Source: UBA7378 sp049611805
GTDB taxonomy: Bacteria; Pseudomonadota; Alphaproteobacteria; RS24
Assembly: GCA_049611805.1 (NCBI GenBank)
Contig: JBMZAX010000002.1
Location: forward strand, 62,001-126,000
Reading direction: 5' to 3'
DNA: 64,000 nucleotides
Shown piece by piece: positions 46,750-55,779 of the stretch; position 1 is the first letter of the stretch; each line of letters starts with the position of its first letter. The position numbers and the translations under genes are program-made. The notes beneath the pieces are model-generated. The model did not search any database. It saw nothing but the letters and a program-made list of their open reading frames with translations, and was not told the origin of the DNA.

Positions 46750-46886
46750 CGAAAATCCTTTTTATGGCATGGCCGGAAAATATCGCGAGCCCGTATCTTA
46801 GCCTTGCGGCTTAAGCCTTGTAAATGAAAAGCCGAGATAGCGCTCGTAAAAGACCCTGCACGGGTTCGAAAAGAAGAGAGGGAGAG

Positions 46887-46917
46887 AAAAAAAGGGCGGG
46901 TACGAGACCCGCCCTTT
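46887..46917 (-). terminator. intrinsic terminator after the first DUF1329 gene
   Basis: An 11-bp stem AAAGGGCGGGT / ACCCGCCCTTT (46891-46901, 46907-46917) is followed on the minus strand by a T-run (seven T). Strong terminator. Confidence 0.9.
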
Positions 46918-46937
46918 TCCAAATTCAAGTGGTTGGA

Positions 46938-48311
46938 TTAACGACCCAGACGACGCACATTCGCCGGTGTGTAGTAATCCGGTGTCAGACGCTCAAGACC
47001 GGTCACGAAATTGGCCGGACGTTCCGACTTCATAGCCAGACCGAGATAGCGGCCGGCCAGCAGGTCCATGGTGAACTCACCGCCTGTTGTCCAGCAGACA
47101 TGGGCATCAGGACGGAAGTCAGGTGCCTGACCGATTTCCTGAATGCGCCACAATTCGCCACGACCGTCATACATTTCGCCACCAGACATCTGGTTGCTGT
47201 CTTCATCCATGCGCAGTACACGCTTGGCATAAATATGACGGGCATTGCCTTTCAGCGTGCCTTCGACAACCCACTGACGACGCATTTCGTAACGCATTAC
47301 GTCCTGCTTCGGGTGGTTGGCAGACAGCAATTCGCTATAAGGCGTTTGAACGGCATTATAGTTGTTTTGCTGAGACAGTTTTTCCTGCTTGCCAACAACC
47401 GTCCAGTCATAGCGGTCAGGTGCGCCATTATAGCCGTCATACTGATCCGACGTTGCCAGACCGTCACCATTGGTCACAGGATTGTCATAGGCAATATTCG
47501 GCGCACGACGCACGCGGCGCGTACCGGGGCTGTATGTCCAGGCCTTACGACCCTCTTTCGCCATGTTCAGCGTTTCGTGCACCAGCACCACATTACCGGC
47601 ACGACGCGCCGGAGCCGAGGTATAGGCCACAAACCAGATCGAGATATTGTTCAGCTCTTCTGCCCGCGAATATTGCGGATTTGAATAAGCGAACACAATC
47701 TCGTCACGCGTGTCGGTCAGCGTATAGGCACCACTTTGCGTCGGTGCCGCATAGTTGAAGTCGCGTGCCACACGGTCACCGCGATAGCGCAGTGTGTGGT
47801 TCCAGACGATTTCCAGACCCGTTGACGGGATCGGGAACGGTGCAGACATGATGGCTTCGGAAATACCGTTGCCGCCGTCTACATTTTTACCGACCACCGC
47901 ATTACGCTTGGCAGCTTTGTAAACATAGTCCGGATAGGTGCAGGCGCGACGTGACTTGTACACGTTCATTTTAAACGTGTCAGGATAGGTCGCGAGCAGA
48001 GCTTTCTGACCGGTGGTCAGAACTGCATCATATTTACCGGCGTTGGAGGCCGAAATCGTATAAAGCGGCTTGTCCGCTGCAAACGGGTTCGGCAAAGCAC
48101 CGCCGTCATATCCGCTCAACAGGGCGGAGCCGTCAATCGGCTTGCCGGACCAGGCTGGAACACCGGCTTTGCTGCCGGCTTTTTCGGCGCCCATCGGCGT
48201 CAGGTCTTTGCCCAGACGATCGGCGACGCTTTCGGGCACTTCGGCCCAAGCTGCACCGGCCGCGAGGCTCAGTGTCAGCGCTGTCGTCAAAACTTGGGTT
48301 TTCATTTTCAT
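46938..48311 (-). CDS. DUF1329 family exported protein (copy 1)
   Basis: A 457-residue exported protein with a signal peptide (KTQVLTTALTLSLAAGAAWA) and a complete DUF1329 domain: GKDLTPMGAEKAGSKAGVPAW, FPIPSTGLEIVWNHTLRYRG, SPGTRRVRRAPNIAYDNPVT and YYTPANVRRLGR. It lies 55 bp after DUF1302, the usual partner. The bases and codons look less GC-rich than neighbouring genes, suggesting high expression or different ancestry. The truncated copy at 43417 is its closest relative here. Confidence 0.94.
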   Translation of the reverse strand: MKMKTQVLTTALTLSLAAGAAWAEVPESVADRLGKDLTPMGAEKAGSKAGVPAWSGKPIDGSALLSGYDGGALPNPFAADKPLYTISASNAGKYDAVLTTGQKALLATYPDTFKMNVYKSRRACTYPDYVYKAAKRNAVVGKNVDGGNGISEAIMSAPFPIPSTGLEIVWNHTLRYRGDRVARDFNYAAPTQSGAYTLTDTRDEIVFAYSNPQYSRAEELNNISIWFVAYTSAPARRAGNVVLVHETLNMAKEGRKAWTYSPGTRRVRRAPNIAYDNPVTNGDGLATSDQYDGYNGAPDRYDWTVVGKQEKLSQQNNYNAVQTPYSELLSANHPKQDVMRYEMRRQWVVEGTLKGNARHIYAKRVLRMDEDSNQMSGGEMYDGRGELWRIQEIGQAPDFRPDAHVCWTTGGEFTMDLLAGRYLGLAMKSERPANFVTGLERLTPDYYTPANVRRLGR

Positions 48312-48332
48312 TTCCCTTCTAGATTAGATTTG

Positions 48333-48359
48333 TATGGGGCGGGCAGAACCCGCCCCATA
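48333..48359 (-). terminator. hairpin between DUF1302 and DUF1329
   Basis: An 11-bp stem TATGGGGCGGG / CCCGCCCCATA (48333-48343, 48349-48359) with a 5-nt loop lies in the 55-bp gap. No T-run follows, so it may be a partial terminator or an mRNA-stabilising structure that sets different levels of the two products. Confidence 0.6.
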
Positions 48360-48366
48360 TGAAGTA

Positions 48367-51021
48367 TTAGAAGCTGCGGCTGTAGCTGAATGACACAAAG
48401 TCTTTGTCTTCAGACGCATCATACTTCTCGTCACCGAAGTAGTCGGAATAGCTGAGCGACAATCTGGTGTGACCCTGATATTCCAGGTTCATACCCAAAG
48501 AGGCCCGCTCAACATCTTCGTTCCAAGTGCCGGCAGGACGCGCAGCGCGACCGTCCAGCCCTGTGGAGTAGACGACATTCGTGCTGTAGTTCCAAGCTGT
48601 GCCGAGGAAGTTCGGATACTCGGCTGCCAGATAAAGCACCATGCCATAGGCATGCTGCGTTGCACGGCATTCATCCGGATCACGCGGGTCAAGATTGAAC
48701 AAGCTTCCCAAAGGCAGATCGGAACCGGATGTGCACATATTTGTGGACGGCATCCCGCTCTCGAACAGGCCTGTATCGTCATCAATACCATCGGCATAGA
48801 CGCCTGCAAATTCAGTCAGCAGAATAATACGATCAGCACCAATGGCCGAAGTAACCGGGTTAGACGCCGGGAATGTGGCCGTTGTACCAATGTCCCAGTT
48901 CCATACATCCTGATGATCGATACCACTAATCAGACCGGTATCACCACATGCCAGCCCCTTAGCCGAAGCGTAATAGGAGTTGCCGGAGAATGTAGTCGTG
49001 GTAACACCACCGCCGTAGCCGGCAAAGCCGCAATTCGCGATCAGGGTCGAAATAACGACACTGTCGGTATCAATTTGCAGCGGCATGTCAGGACGGAAAG
49101 CCACCTCGCCTTGCACGCCCCAGTCAAACAGGGTCGTTGCAAAGCTGGCACCATAGGAGTCGATGGTCGGGTATTCGGCGACGAGCTCGCTTCCACCCCA
49201 GCCAACACCAACTAACATCTCACCCATGTTCACACCGTACGCCAAATCAGCATCGCTATTTGCAACATGCGTCAGGCCAACGGCACACATGACATCAACC
49301 AAATGCGCGAGTGAACCTGCAACCACCTGAACACCTTGCACAGTGTCGGGCGTTCCAACTGGGTTTGTTGCCAGCGCCCCATCAATAGAAGCACCGAGAG
49401 AACCGGCAGAAGCGTTCAACAGCCCCGTGGGGTCATCGACCATTATCGAATTGTAATTGGTTACAACAGCTGCGGTCAAACCGACTGCGGGTCCTGTCGC
49501 AAGCTCGCCAGCCGAGTTACCCCAGCCACCGCATGTGGTGAGGCCCCCGGGCAGGCCGGAGAAAGTAACACCACCAGCCGCGAGGCCGTATGCGGCACCA
49601 TGATTGCCGAGGCGAGAGTGAACGTCAGTTACAGCGCTCGGCATTGCCATCCCGGTGGACGGGCCGGAAGCGAATATGCTCACATAAGGGATGCGGCTTT
49701 GATAGCGCTGATAATACAGCCCAAACTCAGTGGAATTCAGCTCTTCAGCATAATATTTCAGAGCAATACCGTGATTGTTGCCGTCAAATTCGCCTTCATC
49801 GTCTCGCCCATAGGCGCGAACCAGCATGTAAGGATCCTGGCCTGCGGCACGTTCCTGTTCTGGTGTCGCAGTCCCGGCGCTTCCAAGCGCGTAACGCGCG
49901 TCAAGAAAACGTCGAGCATTGACATCACCTGTCGAGCAATTAAAGCCATAAGCATCCAAAAGCGCTGCTTCATAGGCTGTGCCCAAGGTTTGCGTCAATG
50001 TACTTGCATCGCTTGAAACGCCCGTTGCGGCCGCACCCGGCGCATTAGCTGTTCTGTGACAGTTAATACGACCATTACCGGAAGAATAAGAGCCACCGAT
50101 GAAGGAGGCATTCACTCCACCTTCCACAAAGCCGTCAGTGAACCCGAAGGGCGTACCGGCAGATGGCAGTTTAATTTTGTCCCAACCGCCAACATAAGCC
50201 TCAAGGCTCAAATTGTCGGTGAGCGAAATCGAACCGGAAATGGCTTCAACAGGAAGCAGGGCTTCCTTGATTTCCGAGCCCGGACGAACAAAAGCGTTCA
50301 CGTCAATCGGGTTGAACACGGAGTTGCCGCCAAGAACAAAGGTTGACTCACCCCAGTTCAGCACCTGACGACCAACTTTGAGCTGGTAAGGGCTGGAACC
50401 AATTTGACCGTCGTAAGAAACAAAAGCATCGAGAAGTTCGATGTTACGAATTGAGTCGGACTCAGCGTCGGAACCGATTGCAGTTCTTTCAGGTCCGCCG
50501 GAACTGTCCAATACGAAATCTTGGAAAGCATTGATGCGCATGAAATATGACCAGTTGCCCGAACGCGCATCGAGATCGATGGTTGTTTTAAGGGCTGCAG
50601 ATGTCAGATCGCCACGGTCCCAATTCAACCGGCTGTCATCGGTATTGATTGAACCGGCATAGGCACCATCATTTGCGGAAATCACGCCGGGGCCATTTTT
50701 GTTACAAAGCGTGGCACCATTATCTTGGCAAGTAATCGGAACACCATAACTTTGCGCCGAGGTTACTGCCGTTCCGGCTGCAACACCTGAACCAAAGTTA
50801 AAAATAGTCCGGCTGTCTGTCGGACCGCCATTCACTGTCGGCAATAATTTATCATTGCGATCGGCGACGCGAACACTCACACCCGCCGAGGTGTTGATGT
50901 CTACCCGAAGGTCAACATCACCAATTTTATAATTAAGAGCCGAAGCTGACGTTGTCAGGCCCACCGCAAACAGTGTACCTGCGCCAAGCACTTTGGCTCT
51001 ACGCATGAAAGACTCTTTCAT
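48367..51021 (-). CDS. DUF1302 family outer-membrane beta-barrel protein
   Basis: An 884-residue protein with a signal peptide (RRAKVLGAGTLFAVGLTTSA) and a DUF1302 porin-like barrel ending in aromatic F (FSYSRSF), the outer-membrane assembly signal. Landmarks are DVDLRVDINTSAGVSVRVADR, LLDAFVSYDG, LKVGRQVLNWGESTFVLGGNSVFNPIDVN (split family motif) and YQRYQSRIPYVSIFASG. It is clearly longer than the usual 550-700 residues because of loop insertions with cysteines (GRINCHRTANAPG, GFNCSTGD, LTTCGGWGN). ATG at 51021 has a strong SD (GGGAGGAG, 51028-51035). Confidence 0.92.
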   Translation of the reverse strand: MKESFMRRAKVLGAGTLFAVGLTTSASALNYKIGDVDLRVDINTSAGVSVRVADRNDKLLPTVNGGPTDSRTIFNFGSGVAAGTAVTSAQSYGVPITCQDNGATLCNKNGPGVISANDGAYAGSINTDDSRLNWDRGDLTSAALKTTIDLDARSGNWSYFMRINAFQDFVLDSSGGPERTAIGSDAESDSIRNIELLDAFVSYDGQIGSSPYQLKVGRQVLNWGESTFVLGGNSVFNPIDVNAFVRPGSEIKEALLPVEAISGSISLTDNLSLEAYVGGWDKIKLPSAGTPFGFTDGFVEGGVNASFIGGSYSSGNGRINCHRTANAPGAAATGVSSDASTLTQTLGTAYEAALLDAYGFNCSTGDVNARRFLDARYALGSAGTATPEQERAAGQDPYMLVRAYGRDDEGEFDGNNHGIALKYYAEELNSTEFGLYYQRYQSRIPYVSIFASGPSTGMAMPSAVTDVHSRLGNHGAAYGLAAGGVTFSGLPGGLTTCGGWGNSAGELATGPAVGLTAAVVTNYNSIMVDDPTGLLNASAGSLGASIDGALATNPVGTPDTVQGVQVVAGSLAHLVDVMCAVGLTHVANSDADLAYGVNMGEMLVGVGWGGSELVAEYPTIDSYGASFATTLFDWGVQGEVAFRPDMPLQIDTDSVVISTLIANCGFAGYGGGVTTTTFSGNSYYASAKGLACGDTGLISGIDHQDVWNWDIGTTATFPASNPVTSAIGADRIILLTEFAGVYADGIDDDTGLFESGMPSTNMCTSGSDLPLGSLFNLDPRDPDECRATQHAYGMVLYLAAEYPNFLGTAWNYSTNVVYSTGLDGRAARPAGTWNEDVERASLGMNLEYQGHTRLSLSYSDYFGDEKYDASEDKDFVSFSYSRSF

Positions 51022-51274
51022 CGAGTTCTCCTCCCAATTTGAAGATACCGTGGCAGACCCTCCAAGCCATAACCAACAGCCCCTTGCATTAACGGCTTTA
51101 GCTTGCCTGTTAAAAATAAGTTAAGTCAATTGAATTATTTAATTTTAAGAGAAATAAATTTTTATCGGCATGGATGGTGCAAAAATGCAACAGCCGCCAA
51201 TCCACCCCCCACAGCGGCAAATGGCGCAACGCTTTGCGCTCGAACCGGGCTTGTGATAGAAGCTACGAAACTTG

Positions 51275-51350
51275 GCCGCTTTAGCTCAGTTGGTAGAGCA
51301 CGTCATTCGTAATGACGGGGTCGCGTGTTCGAGTCACGCAAGCGGCACCA
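51275..51350 (+). tRNA. tRNA-Thr(CGT)
   Basis: A complete cloverleaf: acceptor GCCGCTT / AAGCGGC, D arm GCTC AGTTGGTA GAGC, anticodon arm CGTCA TTCGTAA TGACG with anticodon CGT (reads ACG), T arm GCGTG TTCGAGT CACGC, discriminator A and encoded CCA. It stands alone between DUF1302 and the FAH-family gene. Confidence 0.97.
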
Positions 51351-51393
51351 CACGCTCTGTTGCAGATTTTTCGGCGCAGCGACGATGCCGTCG

Positions 51394-52107
51394 TTAATTA
51401 ATTTCCAGATGCACCGAGCCAAGAGCGCCAAAGTCGGCTTCGTATTTGCCCTTTTCAGCAGGAACAACTTGGCCGCAGGCGCCGGTCATCAAAATCAGGT
51501 CAGGCGTCAAATCATAGCCCCGGACGCGCGCTTCCGAGCAGATAAGCCCGGCCGACAAGGACGGGCCGCCCAGCGCGTCTTTCACCTCGCCGGAATTTAC
51601 CGACATGCCCTTATGCGACAGCGAGATGGCCAGCGCGTCAAATTCATCTTTCCAGGGCTGAAATTCGCCCAGCACAATAAATTCCGCACCCAGATTGGCG
51701 GCCAGTAAATTGGTCGCATTCATATCCGTCTCGCGCGCGAAATTCAGCGACACCAATTCCAGCGCCGGCGCACAAGCAATGGGGCGCCCTTCCCCGTCCA
51801 CACGCAGCGCGACCTCGCACTCGATCAACCTGCCCGCGCGAAACGGAACCGCCCAGCCGGAGGCTTGCACCGTCTTCGGGCAAATACCGCCCAGCAGAAA
51901 TTTGTCTATGCCGAAAAAAGATTGCGAAGCCGGCGTGGTCATGCCCGCCTTGATGCCCGCCAACCCTTCCGGCGCGCACCGGTCAAGAACCTCATGCTGC
52001 ACGCCATAAGCTTCATCAAGCGTCAGGGTCGTATCAAATGCCGGCAATGGCGCGCCCGTCAAAATGGCAGAAGCAATGGCGGGTGCGAGTTCGGGTTTGT
52101 TCGTCAT
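51394..52107 (-). CDS. 2-keto-4-pentenoate hydratase-like protein (FAH superfamily)
   Basis: A 237-residue MhpD/FAH-like protein. Landmarks are LTLDEAYGVQHEVL, AGIKAGMTTPASQSFFGID, GRLIECEVALRV (metal-binding Glu motif ECE) and LILMTGACGQVVPAEKGKYEADFGALGSV near the C-terminus. Members hydrate 2-hydroxypenta-2,4-dienoates or decarboxylate related oxo-acids in meta-cleavage pathways. It ends a three-gene leftward unit, 15 bp after the ThDP enzyme. Confidence 0.88.
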   Translation of the reverse strand: MTNKPELAPAIASAILTGAPLPAFDTTLTLDEAYGVQHEVLDRCAPEGLAGIKAGMTTPASQSFFGIDKFLLGGICPKTVQASGWAVPFRAGRLIECEVALRVDGEGRPIACAPALELVSLNFARETDMNATNLLAANLGAEFIVLGEFQPWKDEFDALAISLSHKGMSVNSGEVKDALGGPSLSAGLICSEARVRGYDLTPDLILMTGACGQVVPAEKGKYEADFGALGSVHLEIN

Positions 52108-52122
52108 GTCAATCGGCCCCGG

Positions 52123-53667
52123 TCAGATTATCACTTCGATGAGGTGGGGGCCTTTATTGCCCATGCAATGCGCCATGGCCGCGTTCACCTCATCGACGCT
52201 TGAAGCGCGCATGGCGTGAACGCCCATGCCGTTTGCAAGCTGGCACCAATCAAGATTGGGGCGGCTGAGGTCAAACATATCGAGTGCCTTGGGCCCGACA
52301 TTTTCGGCGCCCACCCGCATGATCTCGATTTCGAGGATCATGTATTTTCGGTTGCTGAAGATAATGTTCACAACATCGCAATTTTCGCGCGCCTGCGTCC
52401 ATAAGGCCTGCAGCGTATACATGGCCCCGCCATCGCCATGGCCGCAAATCACCTTGCGGTCGGGGCACGCGATTGAAGCGCCCAGAGACAGCGGCAATCC
52501 GATACCGATACTGCCGCCGGTCAATTGCAGATAATCATGTTGCGGCGCATTGGCGAGAAACATTTCAGAGGCGAGGCCGCTTGTCGTGGCCTCATCAACG
52601 ACAATGGAATTTTCCGGCATGTAATGCGCCATGGCAGCCCAAACCGCCGTGGCGATATCGCCATCGCGCGCCAAATCGGGGCGGATGAGTTCCATTTTGC
52701 CCGGCGGATTTTGCGGCGCTTTGATTTCTTCCGCAACAGCCTCCAGCCCGCCAATGGCGTCTTCGGCATGGGTTGCCAATACATATGTCGCACAGCCCTC
52801 CGGCACGAGATAATTGGGAATATCGGGATAAGCAAAAAACGAAACCGGTGATTGCGACCCGACAATAATCAATTGTTCGGTGCCCGCGAGCGTGTCGACA
52901 ATCTGTTCGGCAAAATAGGGCAGTCTTTTAATGCCATAGCGCCCGGCGCCGCGTTCGGTGCGGGCGTTGAACGTATCGGCAAAAATTTGCGCGCCGGACT
53001 TTGCCGCAATGCGGTTTGCCGCCTCAAGGCCGCGCGCGCGCAAAGCCTGACCCGTCATCAGAATGGAGGTTTTTTTGCCGTTTGACAGCAAAGCCGAAAT
53101 TTTTTCAATGGCGGCGGCAGGCGGCACGTCCGGGCTTTGGGGCTTGCGATAGACACCATAATCATGCGCTTGCGTCCATGCCGTATCCGCCGGCAAAATG
53201 AGCGAGGCGATTTGCCCGCCATTGGAATTTGCCGCGCGCACGGCCGCGGCGGCGTCATGGCCCACTTCGGCCCCATTGGGGCTCGATTTGATCCATTGCG
53301 AAACCGGCGCGGCGAAGGCTTTCACATCCGAGGTGAGCGGCGCTTCCAGCAATTGGTGATAGGTTGCATGGTCGCCAATTATATTGACGACCGGCGAGCG
53401 GGCTTTTTTGGCATTGTGCAAATTGGCAAGACCATTGGCGAGCCCCGGCCCCAGATGCAACAGACTTGCCGCCGGTTTTTCGGCCATGCGCGCATAGCCA
53501 TCGGCGGCACCGGTCGCAACGCCCTCGAACAGAACAAGCACGGCGCGCATATCCGGCTCCTGGTCGAGTGCGGCCACAAAATGCATCTCCGATGTGCCGG
53601 GATTTGTAAAACAAACCTCGACATCAGACCGGACAAGCGTTCCGATTAAACTTTGTGCACCGTTCAT
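52123..53667 (-). CDS. thiamine-diphosphate enzyme, acetolactate synthase large subunit-like
   Basis: A 514-residue ThDP enzyme with the N-terminal PYR domain (FTNPGTSEMHFVAAL, catalytic Glu48 in VLFEGVATGAADGYARM), a central domain, and the PP domain with the cofactor motif GHGDGGAMYTLQALWTQ through FSNRKY. It resembles the catabolic ALS/benzoylformate-decarboxylase-like branch; no regulatory-subunit gene is nearby, so a role in branched-chain synthesis is unlikely. Probably acts on a 2-oxo acid made by its operon partners (inference). Confidence 0.88.
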   Translation of the reverse strand: MNGAQSLIGTLVRSDVEVCFTNPGTSEMHFVAALDQEPDMRAVLVLFEGVATGAADGYARMAEKPAASLLHLGPGLANGLANLHNAKKARSPVVNIIGDHATYHQLLEAPLTSDVKAFAAPVSQWIKSSPNGAEVGHDAAAAVRAANSNGGQIASLILPADTAWTQAHDYGVYRKPQSPDVPPAAAIEKISALLSNGKKTSILMTGQALRARGLEAANRIAAKSGAQIFADTFNARTERGAGRYGIKRLPYFAEQIVDTLAGTEQLIIVGSQSPVSFFAYPDIPNYLVPEGCATYVLATHAEDAIGGLEAVAEEIKAPQNPPGKMELIRPDLARDGDIATAVWAAMAHYMPENSIVVDEATTSGLASEMFLANAPQHDYLQLTGGSIGIGLPLSLGASIACPDRKVICGHGDGGAMYTLQALWTQARENCDVVNIIFSNRKYMILEIEIMRVGAENVGPKALDMFDLSRPNLDWCQLANGMGVHAMRASSVDEVNAAMAHCMGNKGPHLIEVII

Positions 53668-53835
53668 GGCTTTTCCCCTTATTTAAGCGCTGTTTGAGCA
53701 ATTGGTCGGCAGGTGGCCCGCAATGCGCGCACGCTTGGCGGGCCGGCCCATTCATACGCAGGCAACAAGACATAGTGCTGGCGCAATAATGGCGCCCGTG
53801 TCAACCGCACGCGGCCGGGGCGACAGGTTTCAGCC

Positions 53836-55008
53836 TTAAATGCTCAGATCGCGCGTATTGTAATCGTGAAGCGATTCCCGCGCGGCGTCGTCCCACTTGT
53901 AAGACAGCCCGTTTTTGACAAAGGGCTTATACTCAAAAGGTGTCTCATCGGGGAAGCGTTGGCGGCGGGCGTCAATGCCATAGCCGATAACCTCCGAGCG
54001 CTTTGCAATCAGCGCCTCGTCGAAAACCTGCACTTCATTATGCGTGCCTGCGCCTTTCACATTGAGAACGGAGCTGCGCCGATGGAAACCCATATTCACC
54101 GTAATTCGGGGCTCGAAGCCCGTATTGGCAAAAGACCCGTGCAATATTTGCCGGTTGCAAATGATAACGTCACCGGGGTCGCAAACCAGCGGCACGGTTC
54201 CGGCAATACGTTCGCTGCCGGATTCTTCCACAAGCTTGGTGATGTCAATTTTTCCCTGCTTGTGACTGCCCGGCAAAACCCAGACGCCGTTCACAGCCGT
54301 GCTGCCGTAAACCTGAGCCATGAAATTAAACCCGTGAATGCCGCCGTCAAAATCCGGATTATCCCAATGCGTCGACCCGTCCTGATGCCAGGAGACGGCG
54401 GCCCCAATGCCCGGCTCCTTGATAAACAGGCTTTCATTGAACGGCGCAAAATCTTCACCATTTATTTCTTCGGCAATCTTCAGCAATTGCGGATGCCCGT
54501 AAACGCGCAAGCATGTTTCGGAAAATTGCAAAGAGCCCAGCAAAAGAAAGGGCGCAAATTCAGGGGCGGTCTCGGCGGCTTCGGGCTCATAAAGCTTGAC
54601 CTGATGGCGGCCATTGGCCAGCGTCGTGCCGCCCAATGGGTCGCCCAGCGGCTTCGACCACAGCAGGGTCAATGCCGTACAATCAGCCCCCAGCGCCGGC
54701 GAACCGTCAGCCGCATTGGGCGCGCCCGGACTGACGGGAAAGCGCTTTTTCATTTGCTCAAGGTCTTGCTTGATGTCTTCAATCTCATCTTGCCCAAGCA
54801 CATTGGTGAATACATAAAATCCATATTTGTCGTAAGCCTCGACAATATGGGGTGCGAGCGCGCCGTCAGCTTCAAAAACAATCGGCCCGCGATTGTCCAT
54901 TTCAAGCGCCTTGTTTTGACCGTTGATCAAATATTCGCGCATGGCATCCGCATCGCTGCCATAATGCGCGGCGCAGGCCTCTATAGATTTTGAAATATCC
55001 TGAACCAT
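53836..55008 (-). CDS. phytanoyl-CoA dioxygenase (PhyH) family protein
   Basis: A 390-residue non-haem Fe(II)/2-oxoglutarate oxygenase. The facial triad is His208-x-Asp210 (SWHQDGSTHW) and His290 (QILHGSFANTG), with Arg301 (EPRITVNMGFHRR) as the likely 2-oxoglutarate ligand. GVWVLPGSHKQGKI and PGDVIICNRQILH are typical of the family. ATG at 55008 has AAGGAGGG close upstream. It is divergent from a TetR gene with an inverted repeat between them. Confidence 0.9.
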   Translation of the reverse strand: MVQDISKSIEACAAHYGSDADAMREYLINGQNKALEMDNRGPIVFEADGALAPHIVEAYDKYGFYVFTNVLGQDEIEDIKQDLEQMKKRFPVSPGAPNAADGSPALGADCTALTLLWSKPLGDPLGGTTLANGRHQVKLYEPEAAETAPEFAPFLLLGSLQFSETCLRVYGHPQLLKIAEEINGEDFAPFNESLFIKEPGIGAAVSWHQDGSTHWDNPDFDGGIHGFNFMAQVYGSTAVNGVWVLPGSHKQGKIDITKLVEESGSERIAGTVPLVCDPGDVIICNRQILHGSFANTGFEPRITVNMGFHRRSSVLNVKGAGTHNEVQVFDEALIAKRSEVIGYGIDARRQRFPDETPFEYKPFVKNGLSYKWDDAARESLHDYNTRDLSI

Positions 55009-55032
55009 GGGACCCTCCTTTATCATCGCTCA

Positions 55033-55074
55033 CAGTTTTTATTAACCATCAAATTTTTATTAAAATAAAAACTG
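55033..55074. promoter_or_regulatory. candidate TetR operator between phyH-like and tetR genes
   Basis: A perfect 11-bp inverted repeat, CAGTTTTTATT (55033-55043) and AATAAAAACTG (55064-55074), lies in the 99-bp divergent promoter region. TTTTTATTA also recurs as a direct repeat within it. The position over both promoters fits autoregulation by the adjacent TetR protein. Confidence 0.6.
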
Positions 55075-55107
55075 CAAATCAAGTGATTTCTCCCTTATAC
55101 AATAATC

Positions 55108-55770
55108 ATGGAAAAACAAAGCCTCGCGCGCGGCCTCGAAACCCGCATCGCCAACAAACACAAACGCAGAGACCACATTGTTGCATGTGCGGGCAAAATT
55201 ATTGCCGAAGACGGATTGGAGGCGTTCACCATTGCCCGCCTCGCGGCGCAGGCGGATGTGACAATACCGACCGTTCACAATCTGCTAGGCAAGCGCGCCG
55301 ATATTTTGGACACGCTGGTGGAAGAGGCCATGTCGGAGGTGATGGCGGCGGCCACTGATTTTGACCCGTCAGATACCATTGCCGCGGTGGAAGGTTTCAT
55401 TGACGGATTGACAAATCTTCTCGCCACGAATGAACCTTTATACCGCGCCGCCTTCATTGCCGGGGAATGGACGAATTATTTCGAGCATCGGTCGACCACC
55501 GGCATTGTGGCTCAGGCGCGCAATCAGGCGCGCTTGATCTGCCAAAATGCCGTCGCGCGCGGCAAGCTGGAAGGGCGCATTGACGAAGAGCAGATTGCGA
55601 CAAGACTTTTTTCATCGCAACGACTGGCGCGCCTCGACTGGATGCACGGATATATTGACCTGGAAACCTATCGCATACAGGTTCTGACCGGCATGCTCAT
55701 TACCTTATGCGCCGATGCCACGCCCGATTTCAAAGAAGAATTATTTGCCAAGATCAATACATTGAAATGA
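55108..55770 (+). CDS. TetR family transcriptional regulator
   Basis: A 220-residue regulator with an N-terminal helix-turn-helix (RRDHIVACAGKIIAEDGLEAFTIARLAAQADVTIPTVHNLLGKRADIL; the turn is RLAAQADVTIPTVHN) and a helical ligand-binding domain. It is divergent from the PhyH-like gene and most likely represses that operon and itself. Its effector is presumably an intermediate of the pathway (inference). The 3' end is 9 bp from the convergent hemY stop. Confidence 0.92.
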   Translation: MEKQSLARGLETRIANKHKRRDHIVACAGKIIAEDGLEAFTIARLAAQADVTIPTVHNLLGKRADILDTLVEEAMSEVMAAATDFDPSDTIAAVEGFIDGLTNLLATNEPLYRAAFIAGEWTNYFEHRSTTGIVAQARNQARLICQNAVARGKLEGRIDEEQIATRLFSSQRLARLDWMHGYIDLETYRIQVLTGMLITLCADATPDFKEELFAKINTLK

Positions 55771-55779
55771 GCCGCCGCA

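Noticed and set aside
51050..51270. Promoter of DUF1302 in the AT-rich gap (TTGACT near 51118)
   Set aside because: TTGACT is present on the minus strand but no good -10 occurs 16-19 bp downstream; too weak to list.
51275..51350. tRNA gene as a mobile-element attachment site
   Set aside because: No integrase, no direct repeat of the tRNA 3' end and no phage genes nearby.
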